Under the pieces are notes generated by a model that saw nothing but the letters and a program-made list of their open reading frames with translations, did not search any database and was not told where the DNA came from. 40,606 bases of DNA from Patescibacteria group bacterium. Its GTDB lineage: Bacteria; Patescibacteriota; Patescibacteriia; UBA11705; JABHMO01. The stretch covers positions 1 to 40,606 of the forward strand of contig JAHIRY010000024.1 of assembly GCA_018818405.1 (NCBI GenBank), read 5' to 3'. The stretch's first letter is position 1, and each line of letters starts with the position of its first letter. Below are positions 20,867 to 29,975 of this stretch, in pieces. The position numbers and the translations under genes are program-made.

Positions 20867-21129
20867 AAAGCGAGTTAAGCGAGAAAGCGAGACAAGCGAA
20901 TGCGTAGAGGCGGGTTGCACCCGCCTAATTTTTTCATTTTACCGGATGCGATTCGAAACATTTTCGTTTATCGTTTGCAATTCGATATTTGAAGCGAGAA
21001 AGCGAGATAAGCGAGTTAAGTTTATCCCGCCCGCAGCGGTGCGAGTTAAGTAATTTGTGAAATATAGCGGCACAAAATATTGCGTCAATACTTAACTTGT
21101 TTAACTCGCTTTCTTGCTTATCTCGCTTA
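20867..21129. repeat. cluster of short direct/inverted repeats, core GCGAGATAAGCGAGTTAAG
   Basis: AAGCGAGTTAAGCGAGAAAGCGAGACAAGCGA (20867-20899), GAAGCGAGAAAGCGAGATAAGCGAGTTAAG (20991-21020), GCGAGTTAAG (21041-21050), inverted CTTAACTTGTTTAACTCGCTTTCTTGCTTATCTCGCTTAA (21091-21130). Confidence 0.85.
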
Positions 21130-21781
21130 AATCTTGATACGGAAATTCGATTTGAATTTTTTTTCGTTCATCTTTTGCCGCCAGATTGAATTCCAATTCA
21201 ACCGCGCAAAGCGCGATTAAATTATTAGGCAATAATTTTTTACTGCCGTATTTCACATCGCCGACGATCGGGTGTCCCATGGCAGAGAGCTGAACACGGA
21301 TTTGATGCGGACGGCCGGTGGCGAGTTTTATTTCCAGCAACGAATAATCGTCTTGCGTTTTTAAAACTTTGAAGCTCAATTCCGCGCGCATTGCGCCGGC
21401 GGTATTTTCTTTTACGATTTCAACAAAATTGTTTTTTTTATTTTTCAGCAAATAATGAATCAATGTCGCTTGATCTTCAATCATCCGGCCGCTCACCCAC
21501 GCCATGTATTTTTTTTCAATCGTTCTTTCCCTGAATTGCGCTGACAATCTGCTGGCGCCTTTTCCGGTTTTCGCGAATAAAACGATACCGCAAACATTTC
21601 TGTCCAAACGATGAAGCAATCCGAGAAAAACTTTTCCCGGCTTTTCATATTTTTCTTTCAAATACAATTTCACTTCATCCATCAAACATGAACTGTCGCT
21701 CTTGTCCGCTTGCACCAAAATTCCGGCCGGTTTGAAAACGGCTATCAAATGATTGTCTTCGTACAAAACTTTCAATTTCAT
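21101..21781 (-). CDS. RluA-family pseudouridine synthase
   Basis: VLYEDNHLIAVFKPAGILVQ, LLHRLDRNVCGIVLFAKT, ATGRPHQIRVQL; start reset to MKLKVLYEDN. Confidence 0.95.
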   Translation of the reverse strand: MKLKVLYEDNHLIAVFKPAGILVQADKSDSSCLMDEVKLYLKEKYEKPGKVFLGLLHRLDRNVCGIVLFAKTGKGASRLSAQFRERTIEKKYMAWVSGRMIEDQATLIHYLLKNKKNNFVEIVKENTAGAMRAELSFKVLKTQDDYSLLEIKLATGRPHQIRVQLSAMGHPIVGDVKYGSKKLLPNNLIALCAVELEFNLAAKDERKKIQIEFPYQDLSEISKKAS

Positions 21782-22656
21782 ACATTTTTCCAGCGAGCGA
21801 AAATTCCGCAAGGCAGGAGACGCTCTCCGTCCGTTTCGGCAATGGTTAATTCGCCGATTTCAATTTCCCCTGAATTTCCCACGACTTCGCGCAAACTGTT
21901 CTCATACGCGATCGCCGAATAACCGGCGACATAACCGTTGACCAAGAAAAACAGCGGATTGTCGGATAATAAATCTTTGCTCAAACTCATTAATTCCAAA
22001 AAATTTTCTTCAATTTTCCATTTTTCGCTTTTCGGTCCGCGTCCGAAGCTCGGCGGATCCATAATAATTCCGTCATATCGCCGGCCTCGGCGCAATTCTT
22101 TTTTCATAAATGAAATCACATCATCCAGAATCCAGCGAATCGGCTTTGCATCCAAATTTGAAAGCTCGGCGTTTTCGCGCGCCCAGTCGATCGCTTTTTT
22201 CGAGCCGTCAACATGGCAAACTTCCGCGCCCGCGCGAGCTGCTGAGAGCGTCGCTCCGCCGGTGTAAGCGAACAAATTCAAAACCGAAATTTTTCTTTTT
22301 TCCGATTTCAAACAATCTTCAATCCATTGCCAATTTGAAAGCTGTTCCGGAAATAATCCGGTATGTTTGAATGAAGTCGGCTTGATCCGGAGAGAAAGTT
22401 CGCCGAAATTAATTTGCCATTTGCCAGGAACATGGGATTTTATTTCCCATTCGGTTTCATTTCCTTCGCGATGAAAAATCGCGTCCGCATTTTCCCAGAC
22501 GGATGATTCCTTGCGTTTCGGCCAGAGAGCTTGCGGATCAGGACGGGAGAGAACAAATTTTCCGAATCGCTCCAGCTTTTCGCCGTTGCCGCTGTCAATG
22601 AGTTCATAATCCGCGGAAGACTCTGTCACTTGTGTTTTCGGCTGATTGATTTTCAT
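21778..22656 (-). CDS. class I SAM-dependent methyltransferase, COG1092-like
   Basis: SVLNLFAYTGGATLSAARAGAEVCHVDGSKKAIDWARENAELS, GIIMDPPSFGRGPKSEKW. Confidence 0.88.
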   Translation of the reverse strand: MKINQPKTQVTESSADYELIDSGNGEKLERFGKFVLSRPDPQALWPKRKESSVWENADAIFHREGNETEWEIKSHVPGKWQINFGELSLRIKPTSFKHTGLFPEQLSNWQWIEDCLKSEKRKISVLNLFAYTGGATLSAARAGAEVCHVDGSKKAIDWARENAELSNLDAKPIRWILDDVISFMKKELRRGRRYDGIIMDPPSFGRGPKSEKWKIEENFLELMSLSKDLLSDNPLFFLVNGYVAGYSAIAYENSLREVVGNSGEIEIGELTIAETDGERLLPCGIFARWKNV

Positions 22657-22664
22657 ATAATTTT

Positions 22665-23837
22665 TTATTGAACTTTAATAAAACAACATTTCAAATATTC
22701 AGACTCCAAAAACGGAACCGATTCGAGATGATCGAGGCTGTGAGTGAATGTTTCCAGCAACTGCAATGACCGGCCGGTGCGGCCGCCGGCTTCGGACAAA
22801 ATATAGCGAAAATCATTTAAACTCAGATGAGCTGAGCAAGAACAAGAAACGAGAATTCCCGCCGGCGCCAAAACGCGCATGGCTGATTCATTTATTTTTT
22901 TGTAGCCGGAAATTCCTTGGTTTTTCTTTTTTCTTTCTTTGATAAATGCCGGAGGATCGAGAATTATCAAATCGAATTTTTCAGGTTCCGCATTTCTCAA
23001 ATATTCTTTCACATCCGCGCAAACGAATTCGCATTTTTTCAAATCAAGTTTGTTCAATTTAACATTTTCCCGCGCCAATTCCAGCGCGCTCTCGGAAACA
23101 TCAACGCTCGTCACTTTTTTCGCTCCGGCCGCGAGAGCGTAAACGGAAAATCCGCCGGAATAAGAAAAACAATTTAAAACATTTTTTCCTTTGGCATATT
23201 TTTGCAATGCCAGCCGTTTGTCGCGCTGATCCAGGAAAAATCCGGTTTTCTGGCCTTTTTTAATATCAACATAAAATTTCAAACCGTTTTCTTTGATAAT
23301 GACTTGATCCGGAATTTCTCCGGCCAGCAATCCGGTATTGTTTTCGTCTTTTTTACGCGACGCCGTATCCGATCGCTCAAAAATTCCTTTGGGATTTATT
23401 TTTTCTTGCAAGGCTGACACAATTTCATTTTTCCATTTTTCAATTCCTCTCGTATGAAACTGAACAACCAGATAATCAGCGTATTGGTCGACAATCAATC
23501 CGGGCAAAAAATCATTTTCCGCATTTATCAAGCGAAAAGCGTTTGTCTGCATCTGATCCAAATAATTTTTTCTGATTTCAAAAGCATTTTCAATTCTTCT
23601 CCGGAAAAAATCAGCGTTCACTTCTTCTTTTTCATCATAACTCCAAATGCGAACCGCGATTTGCGAATAGGAATTAAAATATCCTTGCGCCAAAAAATTT
23701 CCGTTTGGATCAAACAGTTTAACCGGCTCTCCGGATTTCAATTTTTCGGGAATGTTTTCCAGCGCGCCGGAAAAAACCCACGGATGACGGCCGATGACCG
23801 GACCGGATTTGTTTTGTCTGACTTTTAGATATATCAT
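22665..23837 (-). CDS. RlmI-like 23S rRNA (cytosine-C5)-methyltransferase
   Basis: N-terminal PUA-like HPWVFSGAL; NCFSYSGGFSVYALAAGAKKVTSVDVSESAL; LDPPAF. Confidence 0.9.
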   Translation of the reverse strand: MIYLKVRQNKSGPVIGRHPWVFSGALENIPEKLKSGEPVKLFDPNGNFLAQGYFNSYSQIAVRIWSYDEKEEVNADFFRRRIENAFEIRKNYLDQMQTNAFRLINAENDFLPGLIVDQYADYLVVQFHTRGIEKWKNEIVSALQEKINPKGIFERSDTASRKKDENNTGLLAGEIPDQVIIKENGLKFYVDIKKGQKTGFFLDQRDKRLALQKYAKGKNVLNCFSYSGGFSVYALAAGAKKVTSVDVSESALELARENVKLNKLDLKKCEFVCADVKEYLRNAEPEKFDLIILDPPAFIKERKKKNQGISGYKKINESAMRVLAPAGILVSCSCSAHLSLNDFRYILSEAGGRTGRSLQLLETFTHSLDHLESVPFLESEYLKCCFIKVQ

Positions 23838-23978
23838 AATTTTTCAATAAAAGCATATCACGGATTCTCCGTTTTGTCACTGATGAATTCGGTTGGCGCA
23901 ATTGTCAACTTGTTCGTTTTCAATTTCATTCCGAATTTGTTATCATATAATCAGAATAAAAAAGTAAAATAAAAAACT

Positions 23979-24290
23979 ATGGACAATCAGGAACCAAAAA
24001 AAACAAATGTCGCCATGATAATCGCTTTTATGATTATTGCGGGAATATTGGGAGTTGTCACGTCTCTTTACATTATAACAACACGAAACATGCAACAGCC
24101 GAGTGAAGCTCTTTACACTGAAACACCGACGGCTGAGATCAATTACTTGGAACCGATTCCGCCGGATGTGATAGAGAGAGAAGCGCTGGATGCCGGACAT
24201 CTCGTGCCCGGAGCGGATGGCATGGAGTGCGTCAAAGGATTCAAAACTGACGCGCAATCATGCAAATTCATTCCGCCGGTCGGCAGATAA
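23979..24290 (+). CDS. small single-pass membrane protein, hypothetical
   Basis: N-terminal TM AMIIAFMIIAGILGVVTSLYII then a short Pro-rich soluble domain; terminator follows. Confidence 0.75.
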   Translation: MDNQEPKKTNVAMIIAFMIIAGILGVVTSLYIITTRNMQQPSEALYTETPTAEINYLEPIPPDVIEREALDAGHLVPGADGMECVKGFKTDAQSCKFIPPVGR

Positions 24291-24326
24291 TTCGCGTATT
24301 TTGAAAAACAGCTCTTGAACCAACTG

Positions 24327-24357
24327 AAAAAATTCTCGCCATCTTCGAGAATTTTTT
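24327..24357 (+). terminator. Rho-independent (possibly bidirectional) terminator
   Basis: AAAAAATTCTCG-CCATCTT-CGAGAATTTTTT, perfect 12-bp arms. Confidence 0.85.
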
Positions 24358-24423
24358 AATATCAACCATATTGAAAAATTTTAAGAATCGGATTATTATT
24401 GTTTATATAATTCAAGAAAAATT

Positions 24424-24921
24424 ATGAGAGTCCCAACCAGAAAATCAGAAAATTACGCGCGGCCGAAACGCGATCCGTTCATTACGCAAAATAAATTCAA
24501 CGAATTGCAAACGAAATTGGAAAAAATAAAAAAATCACTGCCGGCATTGATCGAGGAAGTGCAACGGTTGGCGCAAATGGGAGATTTTTCCGAGAATGTT
24601 CCATATCAAATGGCAAAGGGAAAGTTAAGAGGATTGAACCGAAGAATTTTGGAAATTGAAGATCAATTGAAACATTCTCAAATAATTGAACTGCCGCAAG
24701 ATGCGGGAAAAGTCAGCGTCGGACATTTTGTGACAATTGAAATCAATGGCAAAAGAAAAAAATATCAAATTCTCGGCTCGGAAGAAACAAATCCGTCGCT
24801 GGGAATAATCTCGCGCAATTCCCCGCTCGGATCGGCACTGCTCGGCAGGCGCGCGGGCGAAACATTTGAATTGCGGCTGGCGGGGAAAATTGTTGAATGT
24901 AAGATAATTGAAATCGAGTAA
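24424..24921 (+). CDS. greA: transcription elongation factor GreA/GreB family
   Basis: EVQRLAQMGDFSENVPYQMAKGKLRGLNRRILEIEDQL; ISRNSPLGSALLGRRAGE. Confidence 0.93.
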   Translation: MRVPTRKSENYARPKRDPFITQNKFNELQTKLEKIKKSLPALIEEVQRLAQMGDFSENVPYQMAKGKLRGLNRRILEIEDQLKHSQIIELPQDAGKVSVGHFVTIEINGKRKKYQILGSEETNPSLGIISRNSPLGSALLGRRAGETFELRLAGKIVECKIIEIE

Positions 24922-24942
24922 TCGCTTTTTCGCTGAGAAAAT

Positions 24943-24976
24943 AAAACCGACTCCGCATTTGCGGGGCTGGTTTTTT
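24943..24976 (+). terminator. terminator of greA
   Basis: AACCGACTCCGC-ATTT-GCGGGGCTGGTTTTTT. Confidence 0.75.
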
Positions 24977-24995
24977 GAATAGAATCCGCGATCTT

Positions 24996-25349
24996 TCAGA
25001 CATTTTTTAAATATTTTTTTATTCTTCCCTTATCCTCATTTTGTTTGTTGCCCTTAAAATAAATTTCTATAAATTCGATTCCAATCATTTCAACTACCTG
25101 ATAATCTTCAATATATGCGTAAATCATTCTTAAATCTTTCTTTTTTAAATTCCGGCAAAAAAATCTGGCCTTAACGATATAGATTGAACCTGACCTCGTA
25201 ATAATATTAAAATGTTTCCCAATACCCAACGGAAATTCACTCAAGATTTTTTTAAACTCAAATAAATCATTATCCAACATAATAAATTTTTTGGATAATT
25301 TTTTAAAATCTTTTAAAAATTCTTTGGTGCACCTAAAGTTCATCTTCAT
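24996..25349 (-). CDS. putative RelE/ParE-superfamily toxin
   Basis: CTKEFLKDFKKLSKKF...IYIVKARFFCRNLKKKDLRMIYAYIEDYQVVEMIGIEFIEIYFKGNK: small basic protein in RelE/ParE layout, overlapping the upstream antitoxin-like gene. Confidence 0.65.
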   Translation of the reverse strand: MKMNFRCTKEFLKDFKKLSKKFIMLDNDLFEFKKILSEFPLGIGKHFNIITRSGSIYIVKARFFCRNLKKKDLRMIYAYIEDYQVVEMIGIEFIEIYFKGNKQNEDKGRIKKYLKNV

Positions 25350-26109
25350 AGTTTCTTACCGAGTGATCATCATCGCGGTAAAAAACAGTTTCGTAGCTAA
25401 TTTCTTCTCCTACTTGATGAACTCTCCATGGGGTATCGGAATGTGAATAATTACTTAATTCCGTGGCATTTTTCCATGCTAACCGCGCTAAAACTTCATC
25501 TATATGCTGAATCTCTTGAGCCGACAAAATCTTTAAATCAGCTTGTCGGCGAGGCAAGTATTTTTTTTGCTCATGCTGGAAATAAGTGCTTTTAACCTTT
25601 TCCAGCTCTCCATCATTTATCATTTCATCCGTTATTTTTTTAAATTCAACCGGAGTAGGACCAAAATGATTTTTGATATATCGCGCGCCAATCAGTTGCT
25701 CTTCAAATTTTTCATAGTAGTCAAAATCTATAAAATAAAGTAATTTATAAATGGCAGTCTCGCCAATGTTTGGTCTGGCACCGACTTTTTCCAAAACATA
25801 AAGCAAAACCTCCTTAAACTTTTCAAGATTTTCCTGCGGAACATTGATGCGCAATTCCGGTTTTTCTTTTTTAATTTTGTTTTTTCCTTTTTCAATTTTC
25901 ACAATCGCGGAATTTTCCTTGCCCTGCAAAAAACCATTAAAACCAATGCAAAAAAAACCGGCCAGCTTTTTTGCTTCGGTAATGGTTAAATCCCGTTCGC
26001 CCGCCTCTATCTGAACATAGGTCGGACGAGAAACACCAATAATGGACGCCAGAAATTCCTGCGTCAATTTTTGTTTTTTTCGTTGTTCCAAAATAAATTT
26101 GCCGAGCAT
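25333..26109 (-). CDS. XRE HTH + Panacea (DUF4065/SocA-like) domain antitoxin
   Basis: HTH: LGKFILEQRKKQKLTQEFLASIIGVSRPTYVQIEAGER; Panacea-like: ETAIYKLLYFIDFDYYEKFEEQLIGARYIKNHFGPTPVEF...YLPRRQADLKILSAQEIQHIDEVLARL...ATELSNYSHSDTPW; start reset to MLGKFIL. Confidence 0.85.
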   Translation of the reverse strand: MLGKFILEQRKKQKLTQEFLASIIGVSRPTYVQIEAGERDLTITEAKKLAGFFCIGFNGFLQGKENSAIVKIEKGKNKIKKEKPELRINVPQENLEKFKEVLLYVLEKVGARPNIGETAIYKLLYFIDFDYYEKFEEQLIGARYIKNHFGPTPVEFKKITDEMINDGELEKVKSTYFQHEQKKYLPRRQADLKILSAQEIQHIDEVLARLAWKNATELSNYSHSDTPWRVHQVGEEISYETVFYRDDDHSVRNYEDEL

Positions 26110-26197
26110 ATATCTATTTACAGAATAAGTCTTGTAAATTTTTTTGTCAATTATAATGTTAATAATTTTAACAATCATCAACTCTATTGCTTTATCT

Positions 26198-26223
26198 CAA
26201 AAAAACTCCCACTTTCGTGGGAA
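26198..26223 (-). terminator. terminator downstream of the GIY-YIG gene
   Basis: Minus strand TTCCCACGAAAGTGGGAGTTTTTTT. Confidence 0.75.
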
Positions 26224-26225
26224 TT

Positions 26226-26501
26226 TCAGAAAATCTTGTTCTTTGGCAACTCCAAATATTCTTTCAACATGCTCCGCAGGGTTGTTCGCCCCTTTGACGT
26301 CTTTAGATATTTTTCCCGGCGCAAAGCATCATATTTATTTAAATACGCTTCGTAAAAAATTAATTTTAAAGGCAACCTAGGTTTTGTTGCAAAAACCTCT
26401 CCGCGAAAATGGCTACCGATTCGTTGCCTCAAGTCTCCTGTAAAACCGACATAAAAACCATTGTCCTTTTCACTTAATAATATATAGACATAATAAAACA
26501 T
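26226..26501 (-). CDS. single-domain GIY-YIG nuclease-family protein
   Basis: MFYYVYILLSEKDNGFYVGFTGDLRQRIGSH...RPLPLKLIFYEAY-like order, ALRREKYLKTSKGR. Confidence 0.9.
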   Translation of the reverse strand: MFYYVYILLSEKDNGFYVGFTGDLRQRIGSHFRGEVFATKPRLPLKLIFYEAYLNKYDALRREKYLKTSKGRTTLRSMLKEYLELPKNKIF

Positions 26502-26517
26502 ATACATTAAGTATAAC

Positions 26518-26546
26518 AAAAAACAGTGTTTAAAACACTGTTTTTT
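26518..26546. terminator. near-perfect palindrome, likely terminator or insulator
   Basis: AAAAAACAGTGTTT-A-AAACACTGTTTTTT, 14-bp arms. Confidence 0.6.
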
Positions 26547-26584
26547 GGGCACAATCTCGTACTGCCGGCGAAGCGCTTGGCTCC

Positions 26585-26608
26585 GCCAGGCACCAGACGG
26601 TGCCTGGC
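26585..26608 (-). other. hairpin immediately 3' of tRNA-Asn
   Basis: Minus strand GCCAGGCACC-GTCT-GGTGCCTGGC; 5' arm starts with tRNA discriminator G and CCA. Confidence 0.8.
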
Positions 26609-26679
26609 TCCGCGGGTGGGGTTCGAACCCACGACCAATGGATTAACAGTCCACTGCTCTACCGCTGAGCTACCGCGGA
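26605..26679 (-). tRNA. tRNA-Asn (anticodon GTT), CCA encoded
   Basis: Minus strand TCCGCGGTAGCTCAGCGGTAGAGCAGTGGACTGTTAATCCATTGGTCGTGGGTTCGAACCCCACCCGCGGAGCCA; 7-bp acceptor stem, GTGGA/TCCAT anticodon arm, GGTTCGAACC T-arm. Confidence 0.97.
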
Positions 26680-26708
26680 ACACAGTCCGTCAGAGACGGA
26701 CTTTTTGT

Positions 26709-26736
26709 ATTATAGCAGAAAATTTTAATAATTCAA
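26709..26736 (-). promoter_or_regulatory. sigma70-type promoter for tRNA-Asn
   Basis: Minus strand TTGAAT (26736-26731), 16-bp spacer, TATAAT (26714-26709). Confidence 0.65.
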
Positions 26737-26737
26737 G

Positions 26738-28075
26738 CTAGTAATCTCGCAACCTTTCAATGCCCGGCAATTGCTGAATTTTCTCCAAAGATTTGGCTTC
26801 AATCTGGCGGATGCGCTCGCGAGTGACATCGAATTCCTGGCCGACCTCTTCCAAAGTGTGCGCCACGCCGTCAATCAAGCCGAAACGCATTTCCAGAATT
26901 TTTTGCTCGCGCGGAGAAAGTTCTCTGATGATTTGCTTCACATAATCCTTTAACAATTGCAGAGCGGCCGAACGGTCGGGACTGACATTTTTCACATCTT
27001 CGATAAAATCTTCCAGCGTGCTGTCCTCGTCTTCATCGCCGACAGATGTTTCGAGAGAAATCGTTTCCTGCGAAATTTTCATGATATAGCGGACTTTTGC
27101 AACCTCTTCATCCATTTCCGCGGCAATTTCCTCGGGCAACGGTTCTCGTCCCAAATCCTGAATCAATCGTCGCTCGATCTGCTGAAACTTGTTGATCGTC
27201 TCCACCATGTGAACCGGAATTCTGATTGTTCTCGACTGATCAGCCAGCGCGCGCGTGATCGCCTGCCGGATCCACCAAGTGGCGTAAGTGGAAAATTTGT
27301 AGCCTTTTCTGTATTCGAATTTTTCAACCGCTCGAAACAATCCGATGTTTCCTTCCTGAATCAAATCCAGCAAAGACAAACTCTTGCCCACAAACCTCTT
27401 TGCAATGGAAACAACCAAACGAAGATTCGCTTCGATCAGCCTAGACCTGGCTTCCTGCTCTCCTTTTTCATTTCTCTTTGCCAGAGCCAGCTCTTCATCT
27501 CCTTTCAAAAGAGGAACTTTGCCGATCTCGCGCAAATACATCTGAATGGAATCAGCGGACAATTCCGGAACTTCCATTCGCAATCTGTCCTGCGAAGTAA
27601 TGCCGACTTTGGCCAAAATTTTCTCGCGATCTTCCTGGCGGCCGAGAATTCCGCCGCGCACTTCCACGATCTGAATGCCCAAACCGTCCAGATCATCCAG
27701 AAATTCTTCGTAGTTGTCCGCGTAATCCTCGACATTTTGAAAAACATGAATCACTTCTTCTTCGGTCAAAAATCCGCGCTGTTTTCCTTTTTCAACCAGC
27801 CGCTTTACCAACAATTCTTCCGGCGGTTCCGCTTTGACGCGGCGAACGCGCGGTTCGACTTTTCTCGCTTTTGGCGCCGGTTTTTGCTTTTTCCCTCTGA
27901 CAATTTTTCTGGAAGAAGCTCTTGGAGCTCTTCTAGCTGTCTTTGTGACACGCTTTGAAACAGCTTTGGCAGCTGTTTTTTTTGCGCCCGAACTTCTGTT
28001 GGAAACTCGAGCTTTCACGGTTTTAACCGCTTTTTTAATTGTCCGCTTAGCCTGAGAGGCTCTTTTCTTTATCAT
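26738..28075 (-). CDS. rpoD: RNA polymerase primary sigma factor with basic Ala/Lys/Arg-rich N-terminal extension
   Basis: [120 protein letters not shown]. Confidence 0.98.
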   Translation of the reverse strand: MIKKRASQAKRTIKKAVKTVKARVSNRSSGAKKTAAKAVSKRVTKTARRAPRASSRKIVRGKKQKPAPKARKVEPRVRRVKAEPPEELLVKRLVEKGKQRGFLTEEEVIHVFQNVEDYADNYEEFLDDLDGLGIQIVEVRGGILGRQEDREKILAKVGITSQDRLRMEVPELSADSIQMYLREIGKVPLLKGDEELALAKRNEKGEQEARSRLIEANLRLVVSIAKRFVGKSLSLLDLIQEGNIGLFRAVEKFEYRKGYKFSTYATWWIRQAITRALADQSRTIRIPVHMVETINKFQQIERRLIQDLGREPLPEEIAAEMDEEVAKVRYIMKISQETISLETSVGDEDEDSTLEDFIEDVKNVSPDRSAALQLLKDYVKQIIRELSPREQKILEMRFGLIDGVAHTLEEVGQEFDVTRERIRQIEAKSLEKIQQLPGIERLRDY

Positions 28076-28077
28076 AA

Positions 28078-29865
28078 TTATTTTAAATCCGACAATTGTT
28101 CTGAAAAATATTGGATTTGTTTCAATAAAGTCTGTTCCAATTCCCTGTCATTGCTCTTTTCCGCGGTTGCCAATAATTGATTCGCTTCTTTCATTTTCCT
28201 ATGCAAAAAATTGATTTTAAAAGTTTTTATCAGAGCGCCCAATTCGAGCCGAAGCGTTTCCGCGTCAAATCCTTCGTAAATTTTATCAATATAAATAATA
28301 AGACTATTAAGATAGCTTTGGTTCAACCCTAATTCTTTTTTTGATAACTCATCGATTAAAACATTTTTGTTTAGATCGTCCTTGAATTTATTATACAAGA
28401 TAATCAAATTCTTGTAAATATCCCGATGTTCGGGCTCGGCAAAAACTTCTCCATTCAAATAGTCCTGAGAATAAGCGATCAATTGCGGAAAATTGAAAAG
28501 AATCGTCAAAATTCTCTGGCCGTGCAATTTTTCCTTTGAACTGATTTCCGGTTTTGCCGGAGGAAGCGGTTTATTCTGATTCGCCGTTTTCGCGGGAAGC
28601 TGATTATTTTTTCGAATGCCTTCGCGCAAAATATTTTCGGAAATATCCAGTTTTGACGCCAATTTCTTCAGCCAATGTTCATGCTCGATTTTATTTTTCA
28701 ATTTTGAAATTTCACTCATTATCTTTTCCGCCGATTTCTTTTTCTTGTTAATATCAGCGAGAGCTTCGTCCGTCAAATATCTGTCAAAATAAAATTGCAT
28801 TGCCAGCTTTGCCTGTTTCAAGGACGCGCTCCAGAGCGCCGGATCTTTTTTGATGCATTCATCCGGATCTTTCCCGAAAATCACTTTCACCACTTTTATA
28901 TTCATTTCCGCGGCAAATAGCAAATCAATCGTTCGTTCAGCCGCGATCTGTCCGGCGGAATCCTGATCAAAACAAAGCGCGATATTTTCCGTATATCTTT
29001 TTATCATGTTGATCTGGTCAACGGAAAGCGCGGTTCCGGAACAAGCGACAACATTTTTACTGCCAGCTTCGTGGCATGTCACAGCATCCATGTTTCCTTC
29101 CACCACAATCGCGTAATTCTGCCGGCGAATCGCTTGTTTTGCTTTGTCGAGCGCGTACAATATTTCTCCTTTGTGATAAATCGGACTTTCCGGCGTATTC
29201 ACATATTTGGCTGCTTCGTCTTTTTTCATTGTTCTGCCGGTGAAGCCGACGACATTGCCGTGAACATTTTGAATCGGAAACATCAGGCGATCGCGAAATC
29301 GATCGTAATAGCCGCGGCCGTTTTCTTTTTTTACGGTGAGTCCGGCTTGGAATATTTCGGTTTCAGTAAATCCCCTGTCCGACAAAAATTTTGACAAATC
29401 ATCCCATGAATCAACCGCGTAGCCGATTTTAAAAGTTTGCAAAGTTTCCGGCAAAATTTTCCTATTGTTCACATATTCCAATGCATTCTTCCCACAGTCA
29501 GAATGCAAACATTTCTGCCAATACGCTGATGTAATATCGCAAATATCAATCAGCCTATTTTTTATATTGCTGACGCGCGGATCAAATCGTTCCAATTGCA
29601 CGCCCGCTTTTTGCGCCAAAATTTTCAGGGCTTCGGCAAATTCGATATTTTCCATTTTCTGAATAAAAGTAAAAATATCTCCGCCTTCATTGCAACCGAA
29701 ACAATGCCAAAACTGCCGATCCGGATTGACCATGAACGAAGGCGTTTTTTCATTATGAAAAGGACAACAGCCTTTCCAATTAACGCCGGCTTTTTTCAAT
29801 GGAACATATTCCATGATAACGGAAATAATATCCAGTTTTTGTTTTATTTCTTCTACATTGTCCAT
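28078..29865 (-). CDS. dnaG: DNA primase
   Basis: CHC2 zinc finger [69 protein letters not shown]. Confidence 0.97.
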   Translation of the reverse strand: MDNVEEIKQKLDIISVIMEYVPLKKAGVNWKGCCPFHNEKTPSFMVNPDRQFWHCFGCNEGGDIFTFIQKMENIEFAEALKILAQKAGVQLERFDPRVSNIKNRLIDICDITSAYWQKCLHSDCGKNALEYVNNRKILPETLQTFKIGYAVDSWDDLSKFLSDRGFTETEIFQAGLTVKKENGRGYYDRFRDRLMFPIQNVHGNVVGFTGRTMKKDEAAKYVNTPESPIYHKGEILYALDKAKQAIRRQNYAIVVEGNMDAVTCHEAGSKNVVACSGTALSVDQINMIKRYTENIALCFDQDSAGQIAAERTIDLLFAAEMNIKVVKVIFGKDPDECIKKDPALWSASLKQAKLAMQFYFDRYLTDEALADINKKKKSAEKIMSEISKLKNKIEHEHWLKKLASKLDISENILREGIRKNNQLPAKTANQNKPLPPAKPEISSKEKLHGQRILTILFNFPQLIAYSQDYLNGEVFAEPEHRDIYKNLIILYNKFKDDLNKNVLIDELSKKELGLNQSYLNSLIIYIDKIYEGFDAETLRLELGALIKTFKINFLHRKMKEANQLLATAEKSNDRELEQTLLKQIQYFSEQLSDLK

Positions 29866-29975
29866 TTTAAAATTTGAAAATTTTTAATCGGAAATCAATA
29901 TCATAATTTAATCCACAATTACAGCGCGATTATAATGTGTTATAATTTTAACAGAAATAATGCTTAAATCAACCG

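Noticed and set aside
26526-26741. Plus-strand ORF containing APRVGFEPTTNGLTVHCSTAELPRN
   Set aside because: Classic spurious translation of the antisense of a tRNA gene
26957-27958. 333-aa plus-strand ORF
   Set aside because: Exactly antisense to rpoD; composition bias of the opposite frame, no domain-like motifs
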